Below are positions 31,969 to 39,971 of a DNA stretch of 64,000 bases, piece after piece. The position numbers and the translations under genes were made by a program. The notes beneath the pieces are model-generated. The model had not been told where the DNA came from. It ran no database searches and saw only the letters and a list, made by a program, of their open reading frames with translations. Where the stretch lies: positions 1,553,501 to 1,617,500 of the forward strand of contig NZ_CP083239.1 of NCBI RefSeq assembly GCF_022836935.1, read 5' to 3'. Source of the DNA: Ancylobacter polymorphus. Its GTDB lineage: Bacteria > Pseudomonadota > Alphaproteobacteria > Rhizobiales > Xanthobacteraceae. Within the stretch, counting starts at the first letter, position 1, and each line of letters opens with the position of its first letter.

Positions 31969-32742
31969 CTAGTATCTCTTCAAGGAAGGCATCACGATTC
32001 GCTGACCTTCGAAATATGGGCTATTCGCTACCTCGAGGTTTGGGGTCACTTTACCGGTTTCTACCGCATGGAGAATCTGCCCGGATACTGAATCTGCAAT
32101 CTTTAGTACTTTATTGATTATATTCTCCCCGCCCGTGTCAGCGCTTGCATAAATGAGTTGAACATTTTTGGGTAATAGACGATTTTCGAAGAATGGTTTA
32201 CGTCGCGCATTGTATGCGATCAAATTTCCTAAATCTGAATCCACGACCATGCCAATACGCATCTCATTCGTAATTAATCGCCGAAAATATATAGTTTCTA
32301 ATGCAACTAGCCATCCAAAATTTTCTGGATTTTCTACCTTAATATTTACAAATTCCCAACAAAATGGGACATCAAGCGACCAGTAATCACCTGTGCCTTG
32401 CGGCGGTGGCGCCTTCGAAAACGTAACAAAGCCCACGGCGGATATCTTCCGCTGATTTATTATGCGAGTATTTGTATCTACCGCGCAAAGAAAGTCATAA
32501 TTGCTTGATAATGCAATTGAATTGTGAAATGTAAGGGTGGTGGAAGCCTGAGGAATTCGCGAAATTACCTTTGGTCCCTTTGGGCGTTCGTAGCTGACTT
32601 CGGAATAAGTGTCGACCATCGCGTTAGCGAACTGGATTTCGCCAGTTCTTTCATCGAACGTCACGCCAATTTCCTTCACGTCGCCCGCCGTGGTGCCGTA
32701 AAGATGTTCGATGCGCGTTCTGCGCTGCGGTTTCTTCACCAT
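31969..32742 (-). CDS. Unrecognised AT-rich orphan protein
   Basis: 257 residues, no family recognised. It is markedly AT-rich compared with everything around it. No signal peptide or transmembrane helix; basic N-terminus (MVKKPQRRTRIEHLYG). Acidic motifs in predicted strands, CAVDTNTRII (about 91-100) and IGMVVDSDLGNL (about 167-178), with a glutamate between (WLVALETIYF), loosely resemble the Asp/Glu pattern of RNase H-like folds; this is only a hint. The G-rich ribosome site before ATG 32742 is strong, and a TATAAC -10 lies about 30 bp upstream. Likely horizontally acquired. Confidence 0.7.
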   Translation of the reverse strand: MVKKPQRRTRIEHLYGTTAGDVKEIGVTFDERTGEIQFANAMVDTYSEVSYERPKGPKVISRIPQASTTLTFHNSIALSSNYDFLCAVDTNTRIINQRKISAVGFVTFSKAPPPQGTGDYWSLDVPFCWEFVNIKVENPENFGWLVALETIYFRRLITNEMRIGMVVDSDLGNLIAYNARRKPFFENRLLPKNVQLIYASADTGGENIINKVLKIADSVSGQILHAVETGKVTPNLEVANSPYFEGQRIVMPSLKRY

Positions 32743-32995
32743 GTACGTCCCCCCCCACGTATCTCTGGCTGTTATAGCAAAAGAAAGGCCGGGTGTGCTG
32801 ATGTGTTCGGAATAATCATGGGTATTGGGACATCTGGTACGTCAACCGTCCCGCGTAAGGGGCTACCGAATTTGGCCTCCCCACCGCCTGGTTGAAGATC
32901 GGCCGCATCCGCATTATCCTAAGGGGGCAGGCACGGTGCGGAAGGTCCGTCCGTGGCTTGCGGTAAAGACGAGAGGATCAGGACCCCTGTCCATC

Positions 32996-33409
32996 ATGGC
33001 GCTTGCAGCGGCCGACACCAGCCCGGCGACTGCACCTGTCTCCGACGCGCGCTTCGACGCCGAGGAGATTCTTGCCCTCGTTCTCGCCCGTCTCGATGAT
33101 GACCAGGCCGAGGACGTCGTCTCCATCGAACTGCGCGGCAAGACGACCATTGCCGATTACATGGTCGTCGCCTCCGGCCGCAACCAGCGTCATGTCGGCG
33201 CCATTGCCGAGCACCTCGTCGAGGCGCTCAAGGGCCTTGGCGTCAAGGGCGTGCGCGTCGAGGGCCAGCCGGCCTGCGACTGGGTGCTGATCGATGCGAG
33301 CGACGTGATCGTCCACATCTTCCAGCCGGAAGTGCGCGGGTTCTACAATATCGAGAAGATGTGGTCGGCCGCCATTCCCGGCGGGCCGTCGACGCTGACG
33401 CGCGGCTGA
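32996..33409 (+). CDS. rsfS: Ribosome silencing factor RsfS
   Basis: 137 residues. Binds ribosomal protein uL14 and blocks subunit joining in starvation. [33 protein letters not shown] and [20 protein letters not shown] are the family core. The ATG at 32996 is chosen; open codons before it are not conserved. A variable Ala/Thr-rich N-terminal tail of about 20 residues is normal. It is followed 7 bp later by rlmH, the usual pair. Confidence 0.94.
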   Translation: MALAAADTSPATAPVSDARFDAEEILALVLARLDDDQAEDVVSIELRGKTTIADYMVVASGRNQRHVGAIAEHLVEALKGLGVKGVRVEGQPACDWVLIDASDVIVHIFQPEVRGFYNIEKMWSAAIPGGPSTLTRG

Positions 33410-33416
33410 GCGCGTC

Positions 33417-33899
33417 TTGCGGCTCATTATTCTCGCGGTCGGCCGGCTGAAGGCCGGGCCCGAAAGGGAGTTGTGCGCCCGCTATCTCGACCGCTCGGCC
33501 AAAAGCGGGCGGGCGCTGGGCCTCTCCGGACCTGACGTAACCGAGATCGCGGAAAGCGCCGCGCGCCGCCCCGAGGACCGCATGGCCGAGGAGGGCGCCG
33601 CCCTTCTCGCCGCGCTGCCCGACGCCGGGGCGGTGCTTGCGCTCGACCCGCGCGGGCTAGAGATGACCAGCGAGCAGATCGCCGCCGACCTCGCCGCCTT
33701 GCGCGACCGGGGTTCGCGCAGCCTCACCTTCGTCATTGGCGGAGCGGACGGGCTGAGCGAGGCGGTGCGCGGGCGGGCGGACCGGCTGATCGCCTTCGGC
33801 CGCGCCACCTTTCCCCACCAGCTCGTCCGCGTCATGATGGCCGAACAGATCTACCGCGCGACGACGATCCTCGCAGGCCATCCCTACCATAAGGCCTGA
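33417..33899 (+). CDS. rlmH: 23S rRNA pseudouridine-1915 N3-methyltransferase RlmH
   Basis: SPOUT-family methyltransferase of 160 residues. [16 protein letters not shown] is the canonical N-terminus and is read from a TTG codon. [10 protein letters not shown] forms part of the trefoil knot and [26 protein letters not shown] is the invariant C-terminus. The SAM-dependent reaction acts on assembled 70S ribosomes. It lies directly after rsfS. Confidence 0.94.
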   Translation: MRLIILAVGRLKAGPERELCARYLDRSAKSGRALGLSGPDVTEIAESAARRPEDRMAEEGAALLAALPDAGAVLALDPRGLEMTSEQIAADLAALRDRGSRSLTFVIGGADGLSEAVRGRADRLIAFGRATFPHQLVRVMMAEQIYRATTILAGHPYHKA

Positions 33900-33950
33900 G
33901 CGGGCGGCGGCGCTAACCCGTTCTTAACCACGCCGGCCCCTCCTATCCCG

Positions 33951-35342
33951 ATGCCCGCGCGCCGCTCCTCTTCGCCCCCCGTACCCCGCCCGCCCTTGCG
34001 CGCGGCGGTCGCGGGGGTGTGCGCGCTGGCGCTGCTGGCCGGGCTGTGGGCAGGGCCGGCCGCCGCGCAGGGCGACACCACGCAGGCCGGCGCCACGCCC
34101 GCTGCGGCTGGACCCGCCGCCGCGCCGCACGACAAGCAGCAGGACAAGCAGCAGCGCATCGAGCGGCTCGATGCCGAGCTGAAGGACTCTTCCGCCGTGC
34201 AGAAGCGGCTCGCCGCCGAGGTGGCGGCGCTGGAGGGCGACCGGGCCAAGCTGAACGAGGCGCTGCTCGACACCGCGATCCGGGTGCGCGAGACCGAGGG
34301 CAAGCTCGACGCCAGCGAGCAGCGCCTGCTGCTGCTCAGCCGCGAGGCGGACGACATCAAGGAATCGCTGGAGGCCCGCCGCGCCGTGCTGGCGGAAGTG
34401 CTGGGCGGGCTGGTGCGGCTCGGCCGCCGTCCACCGCCGGCGCTGATGGTGCGCCCGGACGACGCGCTGGAATCGATCCGCTCCGCCATGATGCTCGGCG
34501 CCGTGCTGCCGGAACTCAAGGCGGAGACGGACCTCCTCGCCAGCGAACTCGCCGCACAGGAGCGGGTGCGCCAGGACACCGCCCGCGAGCGCGACGCTCT
34601 CGCAGAATTGAAACGCTCCCTCGCCGATGAGCGCGCCCGCACCGCCGCGCTGATCGAGGAGAAGAAGAACTCGCTGCAGCAGGGCGAGGCGGCCCTCGCC
34701 GAGGAGAAGACCCGCGCCGCCGCGCTCGCCGCCGAGGCGGGCAATGTGCGCGAGCTGATGGAGCGCATGGAGACGGAGATTTCCGCCACCCGCAAGGCGG
34801 CGCAGGAAGCCGCGCAAAGCGAGGCGGCGCAAGGCGCGGGCGGCAGTGCGGCGGACCGGCTGGCGGCGTTGCAGAACCCTGGCCGGCTGAGCCCCGGCGT
34901 GCCGTTCGAGGACGCCAAGGGCCTGCTGAAGCTGCCGGTCGGCGGCGCGGTGCTCAAGGCCTTCGGCGCCGATGACGGTTATGGCGGGCAGGAAAAGGGC
35001 CTGTCGCTGGGCACGCGGATCGAGGCCCAGGTGGCCTCCCCCAGCGATGGCTGGGTGGTCTATGCCGGGCCTTTCCGCTCATATGGACAACTGTTAATTA
35101 TCAATGCCGGCAATGGTTATCATATCCTGCTCGCCGGAATGGATAAGATCACGGTGGAATTGGGTCAGTTCGTGCTGTCGGGCGAGCCGGTCGGGATCAT
35201 GGGGCGCGGTCCCCAGCTGGTCTCGTCGGCCGGCCTTGGAACTGCCCAACCCATTCTTTACGTCGAGTTCCGCAAGGATGGTAACTCGATCGATCCAACG
35301 CCATGGTGGGCGACGAGCGAAAGCGAGAAGGTACGCGGATGA
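33951..35342 (+). CDS. envC: EnvC-like murein hydrolase activator
   Basis: 463 residues. A signal segment at residues 14-38 (LRAAVAGVCALALLAGLWAGPAAAQ is the likely region), then long coiled coils (about 60-130 and 180-290), then a degenerate LytM/M23 domain from about 310. The zinc-binding His/Asp residues of active M23 peptidases are not in place (GLSLGTRIEAQVAS and YHILLAGM), as in EnvC activators, so it probably switches on an amidase at the divisome rather than cutting peptidoglycan. Its stop overlaps the ctpA start (ATGA). Confidence 0.9.
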   Translation: MPARRSSSPPVPRPPLRAAVAGVCALALLAGLWAGPAAAQGDTTQAGATPAAAGPAAAPHDKQQDKQQRIERLDAELKDSSAVQKRLAAEVAALEGDRAKLNEALLDTAIRVRETEGKLDASEQRLLLLSREADDIKESLEARRAVLAEVLGGLVRLGRRPPPALMVRPDDALESIRSAMMLGAVLPELKAETDLLASELAAQERVRQDTARERDALAELKRSLADERARTAALIEEKKNSLQQGEAALAEEKTRAAALAAEAGNVRELMERMETEISATRKAAQEAAQSEAAQGAGGSAADRLAALQNPGRLSPGVPFEDAKGLLKLPVGGAVLKAFGADDGYGGQEKGLSLGTRIEAQVASPSDGWVVYAGPFRSYGQLLIINAGNGYHILLAGMDKITVELGQFVLSGEPVGIMGRGPQLVSSAGLGTAQPILYVEFRKDGNSIDPTPWWATSESEKVRG

Positions 35343-36688
35343 TGCGTAGGACGTCTGTATTTCTCTTCGGTGCGGCGGCCGGCGCCCTGATCGCGGTCGG
35401 TGCCACCCAGCCGCGGCTGCTGCTTGAGCCGACGGCGGCCATGGCGGCGGCTTCCGACACGTACCGCCAGCTGAACCTGTTCGGCGACGTGTTCGAGCGC
35501 GTGCGCGCCGACTATGTCGAGAAGCCCGAGGATTCGAAGCTGGTCGAGGCTGCCATCAACGGCATGCTGTCCTCGCTCGATCCGCACTCCACCTATATGG
35601 ACGCGAAGGATTTTCGCGACATGCAGGTGCAGACCCGCGGCCAGTTCGGCGGGCTCGGCATCGAGGTGACGATGGAGGACGGCCTCGTCAAGGTTGTCGC
35701 CCCGATCGACGACACCCCGGCGGCCAAGGCCGGCGTGCAGGCCGGCGACCTGATCGCCAAGCTCGACGGCGAAGAGGTGAAGGGCATGACCCTGAACCAG
35801 GCGGTCGACAAGATGCGCGGCGCCGTCAACACGCCGATCAAGCTCACCATCATCCGCAAGGGCCAGGACAAGCCGATCGAGCTGTCGATCACCCGCGACA
35901 TCATCAACATCAAGTCGGTGCGCGCCCGGGTCGAGCATGACGATATCGGCTATATCCGCATCACCTCCTTCAGCGAGCAGACCGGCGAGGGCCTGAAGAA
36001 GGCGGTGGCCGACCTGACCAAGCAGATCGGCGAGGACAAGCTCAAGGGCTTCATCATCGACCTGCGCAACAATCCGGGCGGTCTGCTCGACCAGGCGATC
36101 GACGTGTCCGACACCTTCCTCGACCGTGGCGAGATCGTCTCCACCCGCGGCCGCGACCCCGAGCAGACCGAGCGCCGCAACGCCCGGCCGGGCGACCTCG
36201 CCAAGGGCAAGCCGATCATCGTGCTGGTCAATGGCGGCTCGGCCTCGGCGTCGGAAATCGTCGCCGGCGCGCTGCAGGACCACAAGCGCGCCACGGTGCT
36301 GGGCTCGCTCTCCTTCGGCAAGGGTTCGGTGCAGACGGTGATCCCGGTCTCCGGCAATGCCGCGATCAAGCTCACCACGGCGCGCTACTACACGCCGTCG
36401 GGCCGCTCGATCCAGGCCAAGGGCATCCAGCCCGACATCGAGCTGGTGCAGGACGTGCCGCAGGATGTGAAGGCGAAGGCCGAGGCGGCCGGCGTCGAGA
36501 CCACGCGCGGCGAGGCCTCGCTCAAGGGCCATCTGAAGAATGGCGAGGACGAGCAGACCGGTTCCCCGGCCTATGTGCCGCCGGACCCGAAGGACGACAC
36601 CCAGCTCAAGCTGGCGATCGACCTGATCGAGGGCGTGCAGAAGAACGCCGCCTATCCCGCCGATCCCAAGGCGGCCGTGCCGAACTGA
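35339..36688 (+). CDS. ctpA: S41 carboxy-terminal processing protease
   Basis: 449 residues. N-terminal signal or anchor (about 5-35), PDZ domain near 85-165 (GLGIEVTMEDGLVKVVAP), then the S41 core with the catalytic serine in NGGSASASEI (about 298-307) and the catalytic lysine in SFGKGSVQ (about 330). It trims C-termini of periplasmic proteins, including cell-wall enzymes. Start and envC stop overlap. A second ATG directly follows the first. It ends before a strong terminator at 36742. Confidence 0.94.
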   Translation: MMRRTSVFLFGAAAGALIAVGATQPRLLLEPTAAMAAASDTYRQLNLFGDVFERVRADYVEKPEDSKLVEAAINGMLSSLDPHSTYMDAKDFRDMQVQTRGQFGGLGIEVTMEDGLVKVVAPIDDTPAAKAGVQAGDLIAKLDGEEVKGMTLNQAVDKMRGAVNTPIKLTIIRKGQDKPIELSITRDIINIKSVRARVEHDDIGYIRITSFSEQTGEGLKKAVADLTKQIGEDKLKGFIIDLRNNPGGLLDQAIDVSDTFLDRGEIVSTRGRDPEQTERRNARPGDLAKGKPIIVLVNGGSASASEIVAGALQDHKRATVLGSLSFGKGSVQTVIPVSGNAAIKLTTARYYTPSGRSIQAKGIQPDIELVQDVPQDVKAKAEAAGVETTRGEASLKGHLKNGEDEQTGSPAYVPPDPKDDTQLKLAIDLIEGVQKNAAYPADPKAAVPN

Positions 36689-36741
36689 TCGCAGATAAGA
36701 GGGCGCCGCCGGCCCCGTGCCGGTGGCGACGTGAAATAGGC

Positions 36742-36769
36742 AAGGCCCGCTTCCCCAAGCGGGCCTTTT
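36742..36769 (+). terminator. Intrinsic terminator after ctpA
   Basis: Perfect 11-bp arms AAGGCCCGCTT / AAGCGGGCCTT with a CCCC loop, followed by TT(TT). Confidence 0.85.
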
Positions 36770-36860
36770 GCGTGAATGGGCTCTGGCGCTTTTTTGCGCT
36801 GCCGCGACGAATGCCCGATTCTGCCCCGATCCTGCCTTGGTCGGGGGCGACAAAGGCAGC

Positions 36861-37262
36861 ATGAACCGCGCGACTCCCCTCCGCCTGCCGCCCCGCCCGC
36901 TGGACACGCTGCCCGCCGGTGACAGCCTTCCCGGCCGCGACGCCAGCCGCGACCACGCGCGGCACTATGCGGCGGTGGGCGTGTTCGGCCTCGCCGCACT
37001 CTCGGTGATCAGCGTCGCGGTGGCGGCCTATGTGCTGCGACCCGGTGCCGGCGCCGCGCCGCAGGGCCTGCCGCTGACTCTGGAGGATAGTGGCTTCCCG
37101 ACCATGGGCGTCGCCGCCGACATGCCGGCGCTGCGGCCGAGCCAGGGCGGCGATGAGGGCGTGAGCATCACCGTGTTCGACGGCGCGACCGGCCGCAGCG
37201 AAGTGCTGACCGGTCCCGGTCCGCTCGCCGGCGGCGTTGGCGACACCACGTTAACCCCGTGA
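36861..37262 (+). CDS. Short membrane protein, probable relic of divergent polysaccharide deacetylase
   Basis: 133 residues with one transmembrane helix near residues 36-58 (AAVGVFGLAALSVISVAVAAYVL) and a Pro/Gly-rich tail. In related genomes a divergent polysaccharide deacetylase sits in this slot between ctpA and rppH; the N-terminal anchor and the linker VSITVFDGATGRSEVL resemble that protein. The catalytic domain of roughly 250 residues is missing, and only 88 bp remain before rppH. Either a truncated remnant or an unrelated small anchor protein. The ATG at 36861 is chosen over an earlier in-frame start because that reads from the terminator. Confidence 0.55.
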   Translation: MNRATPLRLPPRPLDTLPAGDSLPGRDASRDHARHYAAVGVFGLAALSVISVAVAAYVLRPGAGAAPQGLPLTLEDSGFPTMGVAADMPALRPSQGGDEGVSITVFDGATGRSEVLTGPGPLAGGVGDTTLTP

Positions 37263-37350
37263 CCAAGCGGCACCGCGCGGCCTCTGGTGTCGCGCCGCCG
37301 CTTGCCTATGATCCCGGCCGGCGCGTGTTTCCAGCTTGTGCGGTGGCCCC

Positions 37351-37860
37351 ATGATCCCTTTCGACCAGCTTCCCTATCGCCCCTGCGTCGGGGTGGTGCT
37401 CGTCAATCGTGATGGCCTCGTCTTTCTTGGCGAGCGCCGGGGCGGGCCGGAACAGGTGGACGCGCAGCATTCCTGGCAGATGCCGCAGGGCGGCATTGAC
37501 GAGGGCGAGAGCCCGGAAGAGGCGGCGCGGCGCGAGCTTTACGAGGAAACCAACGTCTCCTCCGTCGAGCCCCTCGCCGTCGCGCCGGACTGGTTCGCCT
37601 ACGACCTGCCGGAGCCGCTGGCGCGGCAGGCCTGGAAGGGCCGGTATCGCGGCCAGACGCAGAAGTGGATCGCGCTGCGCTTCACCGGCACGGATGACGA
37701 GATCGACGTGCTCAATCCCGGCGGCGGGCACCACAAGCCCGAATTCGTCGCCTGGCGCTGGGAGAAGCTGGAGCGCACGCCGGGGCTGATCGTGCCGTTC
37801 AAGCGGCCGGTCTATGAGCAGGTGGTAAACGCCTTCCAGCCGGTGGTGGCGGCGGGATAA
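37351..37860 (+). CDS. rppH: RNA pyrophosphohydrolase RppH
   Basis: Nudix hydrolase of 169 residues that removes pyrophosphate from mRNA 5' ends and starts decay. The Nudix box [20 protein letters not shown] is complete, with [11 protein letters not shown] and WQMPQGG before it. The ATG at 37351 is preferred to one five codons earlier. It closes the proA-to-rppH syntenic block. The usual gloss in this clade is RppH/NudH with Ap4A-cleaving activity. Confidence 0.94.
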   Translation: MIPFDQLPYRPCVGVVLVNRDGLVFLGERRGGPEQVDAQHSWQMPQGGIDEGESPEEAARRELYEETNVSSVEPLAVAPDWFAYDLPEPLARQAWKGRYRGQTQKWIALRFTGTDDEIDVLNPGGGHHKPEFVAWRWEKLERTPGLIVPFKRPVYEQVVNAFQPVVAAG

Positions 37861-37941
37861 GCCGGCGCCTGCATCCGTTGCTGCCCGCGCCGCGTATTTC
37901 ATCCAAGGCCGGAGCAAGCATTTCTGGCCGTTACAGAATGC

Positions 37942-38003
37942 GAACGAACGTTCGTTCTTGACTCAGGGCAAGGGCCTGTCTAAATGCGAATGAACGTTCG
38001 CTC
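37942..38003 (+). promoter_or_regulatory. TetR promoter with two operators
   Basis: Operator 1 is the perfect 16-bp palindrome GAACGAACGTTCGTTC (37942-37957). Operator 2 is the related GAATGAACGTTCGCTC (37988-38003). Between them: -35 TTGACT (37958-37963), 17-bp spacer, -10 TAAATG (37981-37986). The operator centres are 46 bp apart and bracket the promoter, consistent with autorepression. Confidence 0.8.
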
Positions 38004-38019
38004 CAACCCGGATCGGTGC

Positions 38020-38712
38020 ATGAACACCCTTGCCCCCCGCGCGACCGCCGCCCCAGCGGCCCGTACGCCGGACGGAAAGTCGGCGGCCGCACGCCCGGAA
38101 AAGGAGCGGCGGGACCCGCGTCGCCGGGTGCTGGAGGCGGCCATCGCCTGTTTCGGCCGCTCCGGCTTCCACGGCACCTCAATGCAGCAAATCTGCACCG
38201 AGGCCGGCATGAGCCCGGGCGGGCTCTACCGTTATTTCCCGTCGAAGGAATCGATCATCATCGCCATCGTCGACGAGGAGCGGGCGCTGCGGATGAGCTG
38301 CGTCGACATGCTGGAGACCGCCCCCAGCTTCGTCGAGGGCCTCGCCCGCATGGGCGCGGCGCTGTTCTCCGGCGAGACGCGCATGGTGACGCTGGAACTC
38401 GGCCCGGAAATCTACGCCGAGGCGGCCCGCAACCCGGCGCTGAAGCCGACCTTCGACGCCGCCGAGGACGAGATGAACGCGGCGATCCGCGCCTGCTTCG
38501 TCGACGCACAGGCGCGCGGCGAGATCGATCCTGCCCTCGACCCCGACCTCGCCATGGTGATGATCAACGCCATTGGCGACGGGCTGGTGCTGCGCCACGG
38601 CTTCGAGCCGACGCTGCCGCTCGACAAGATGATGCCGGCCCTTTCCGGCCTCGTCGCCCGCATGCTGGCGCCCGTCCCGGCGCCGACCCTTTCACCGGAC
38701 CGCACATCATGA
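38020..38712 (+). CDS. TetR/AcrR-family repressor of the RND pump
   Basis: 230 residues. The helix-turn-helix lies at about 30-75 (VLEAAIACFGRSGFHGTSMQQICTEAG then MSPGGLYRYFPSKESII). The C-terminal ligand domain follows. An in-frame ATG at 37984 falls on the -10 and operator 2, so translation must start later; the ATG at 38020 fits. The stop overlaps the adaptor start (ATGA), giving one transcript with the pump genes that it likely controls along with itself. Confidence 0.88.
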   Translation: MNTLAPRATAAPAARTPDGKSAAARPEKERRDPRRRVLEAAIACFGRSGFHGTSMQQICTEAGMSPGGLYRYFPSKESIIIAIVDEERALRMSCVDMLETAPSFVEGLARMGAALFSGETRMVTLELGPEIYAEAARNPALKPTFDAAEDEMNAAIRACFVDAQARGEIDPALDPDLAMVMINAIGDGLVLRHGFEPTLPLDKMMPALSGLVARMLAPVPAPTLSPDRTS

Positions 38713-39971
38713 CCGTGAAGCCGCCATCCCTGCGCGGGCGCATCGCCCTTGCCCTTACCATGACCGCCGTGGTGGTGGGTGTCGCCGGCTACGCCTTCCG
38801 TGACCGCATCGCCACCGGGCTCGGCCTGTTCGAGCCGGCGCAGGCCGAGGTCGCCGCGCCGGCGCCGAGCGAGGTGAAGGGTATCACCATTTCCGTCGTG
38901 CCGGCCAAGCGGCGCGAGGTGGTGGAGAAGCTGCCCGTCACCGGCACGCTGGTGGCGCGCGAGGAGGTGATGGTCGGGCCGGAGATCGACGGCTACCAGA
39001 TCACCGAAATCCTGGTGGAAGAGGGCGACCGGGTGGAAGTGGGCCAGGTCCTTGCCCGGCTGTCGCGCGACATGCTGGAGACGCTGCTGGCCCAGAACAC
39101 CGCCAATGGCGCCAAGGCGCAGGCCTCCATCGCCCAGCAGCGGGCGCAGCTGGAGCAGGCGCAGGCGCAGCTGATCGAGGCCAATGCCGCCGTCGAGCGC
39201 GCCCGTACCCTGATCAAGACCGGCGCCACCTCGCAGGAAGTGCTGGACCAGCGCGAGCGCGCGGCCAAGGTCGCGGCGGCGCAGGTGACGGCGGCCGAGG
39301 AAATGGTCACCGCCGCGCAGGCCGAGGCCGACCAGATCAAGGCCAATCGCGACGAAATCCAGGTGCGGCTCGCCCGTACCGAGATCAAGGCGCCGCTCGC
39401 CGGCATCGTCTCGTCGCGCTCCGCCCGCATCGGCGCCATCGTGCTTTCCGCCAATAGCGAGCCGCTGTTCCGCATCGTCAAGGACGGCGCCATCGACCTC
39501 GATGCCGAAGTGCCGGAATCCGCCCTGCCGCGGGTGGCGCCCGGCCTCAAAGTGGCGGTGACGCCGGCCGGCTTCGACACGCCGCTGGAAGGAACCGTGC
39601 GGCTGGTCGGCGCCAAGGTCGATCCGGCCACCCGCCTCGCTCGTGTCGCCGTGGCGCTGCCGGACGATGCGCGCCTGCGCCCCGGCGCCTATGGGCGCGG
39701 CGTCATCGAGATCGCCCGCCATGACGGCGTCGCCCTGCCGCAATCGGCAGTGCAGTTCGCCCCGGAAGGCGCCTTCGTGCTGGTGGTGGAGGGCGACACG
39801 GTGCGGCACCGTCCGGTGACGATCGGGCTCAAGGGCGACGGTTATCTCGAAATCACCGACGGGGTCCGCGAGGGTGAGAGCGTTGTCGCCCGCGCCGGCG
39901 GCTTCCTGCGCGACGGCGACCGGGTGAGCCCGGTGCCGCTGGCCGATGCTCCCGCGAAGGGCGGTGTGTGA
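38709..39971 (+). CDS. RND efflux periplasmic adaptor (membrane fusion protein)
   Basis: 420 residues. N-terminal membrane anchor (about 10-30), then lipoyl halves flanking an alpha-hairpin coiled coil (about 125-220, rich in Ala/Gln/Glu), then barrel and membrane-proximal domains. The motif TGTLVAREEVMVGPEIDG marks the first lipoyl strand. It links the inner-membrane RND pump to an outer-membrane channel, which is not encoded nearby, so a TolC-like protein from elsewhere is needed. Coupled to genes on both sides. Confidence 0.9.
   Translation: MTVKPPSLRGRIALALTMTAVVVGVAGYAFRDRIATGLGLFEPAQAEVAAPAPSEVKGITISVVPAKRREVVEKLPVTGTLVAREEVMVGPEIDGYQITEILVEEGDRVEVGQVLARLSRDMLETLLAQNTANGAKAQASIAQQRAQLEQAQAQLIEANAAVERARTLIKTGATSQEVLDQRERAAKVAAAQVTAAEEMVTAAQAEADQIKANRDEIQVRLARTEIKAPLAGIVSSRSARIGAIVLSANSEPLFRIVKDGAIDLDAEVPESALPRVAPGLKVAVTPAGFDTPLEGTVRLVGAKVDPATRLARVAVALPDDARLRPGAYGRGVIEIARHDGVALPQSAVQFAPEGAFVLVVEGDTVRHRPVTIGLKGDGYLEITDGVREGESVVARAGGFLRDGDRVSPVPLADAPAKGGV

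Noticed and set aside
37336..37350. Five extra residues (MCGGP) on RppH
   Set aside because: The ATG at 37351 starts the conserved [14 protein letters not shown].
37984..38019. Longer TetR start with 12 extra residues
   Set aside because: The ATG overlaps the -10 element and operator 2, upstream of the predicted transcript start.
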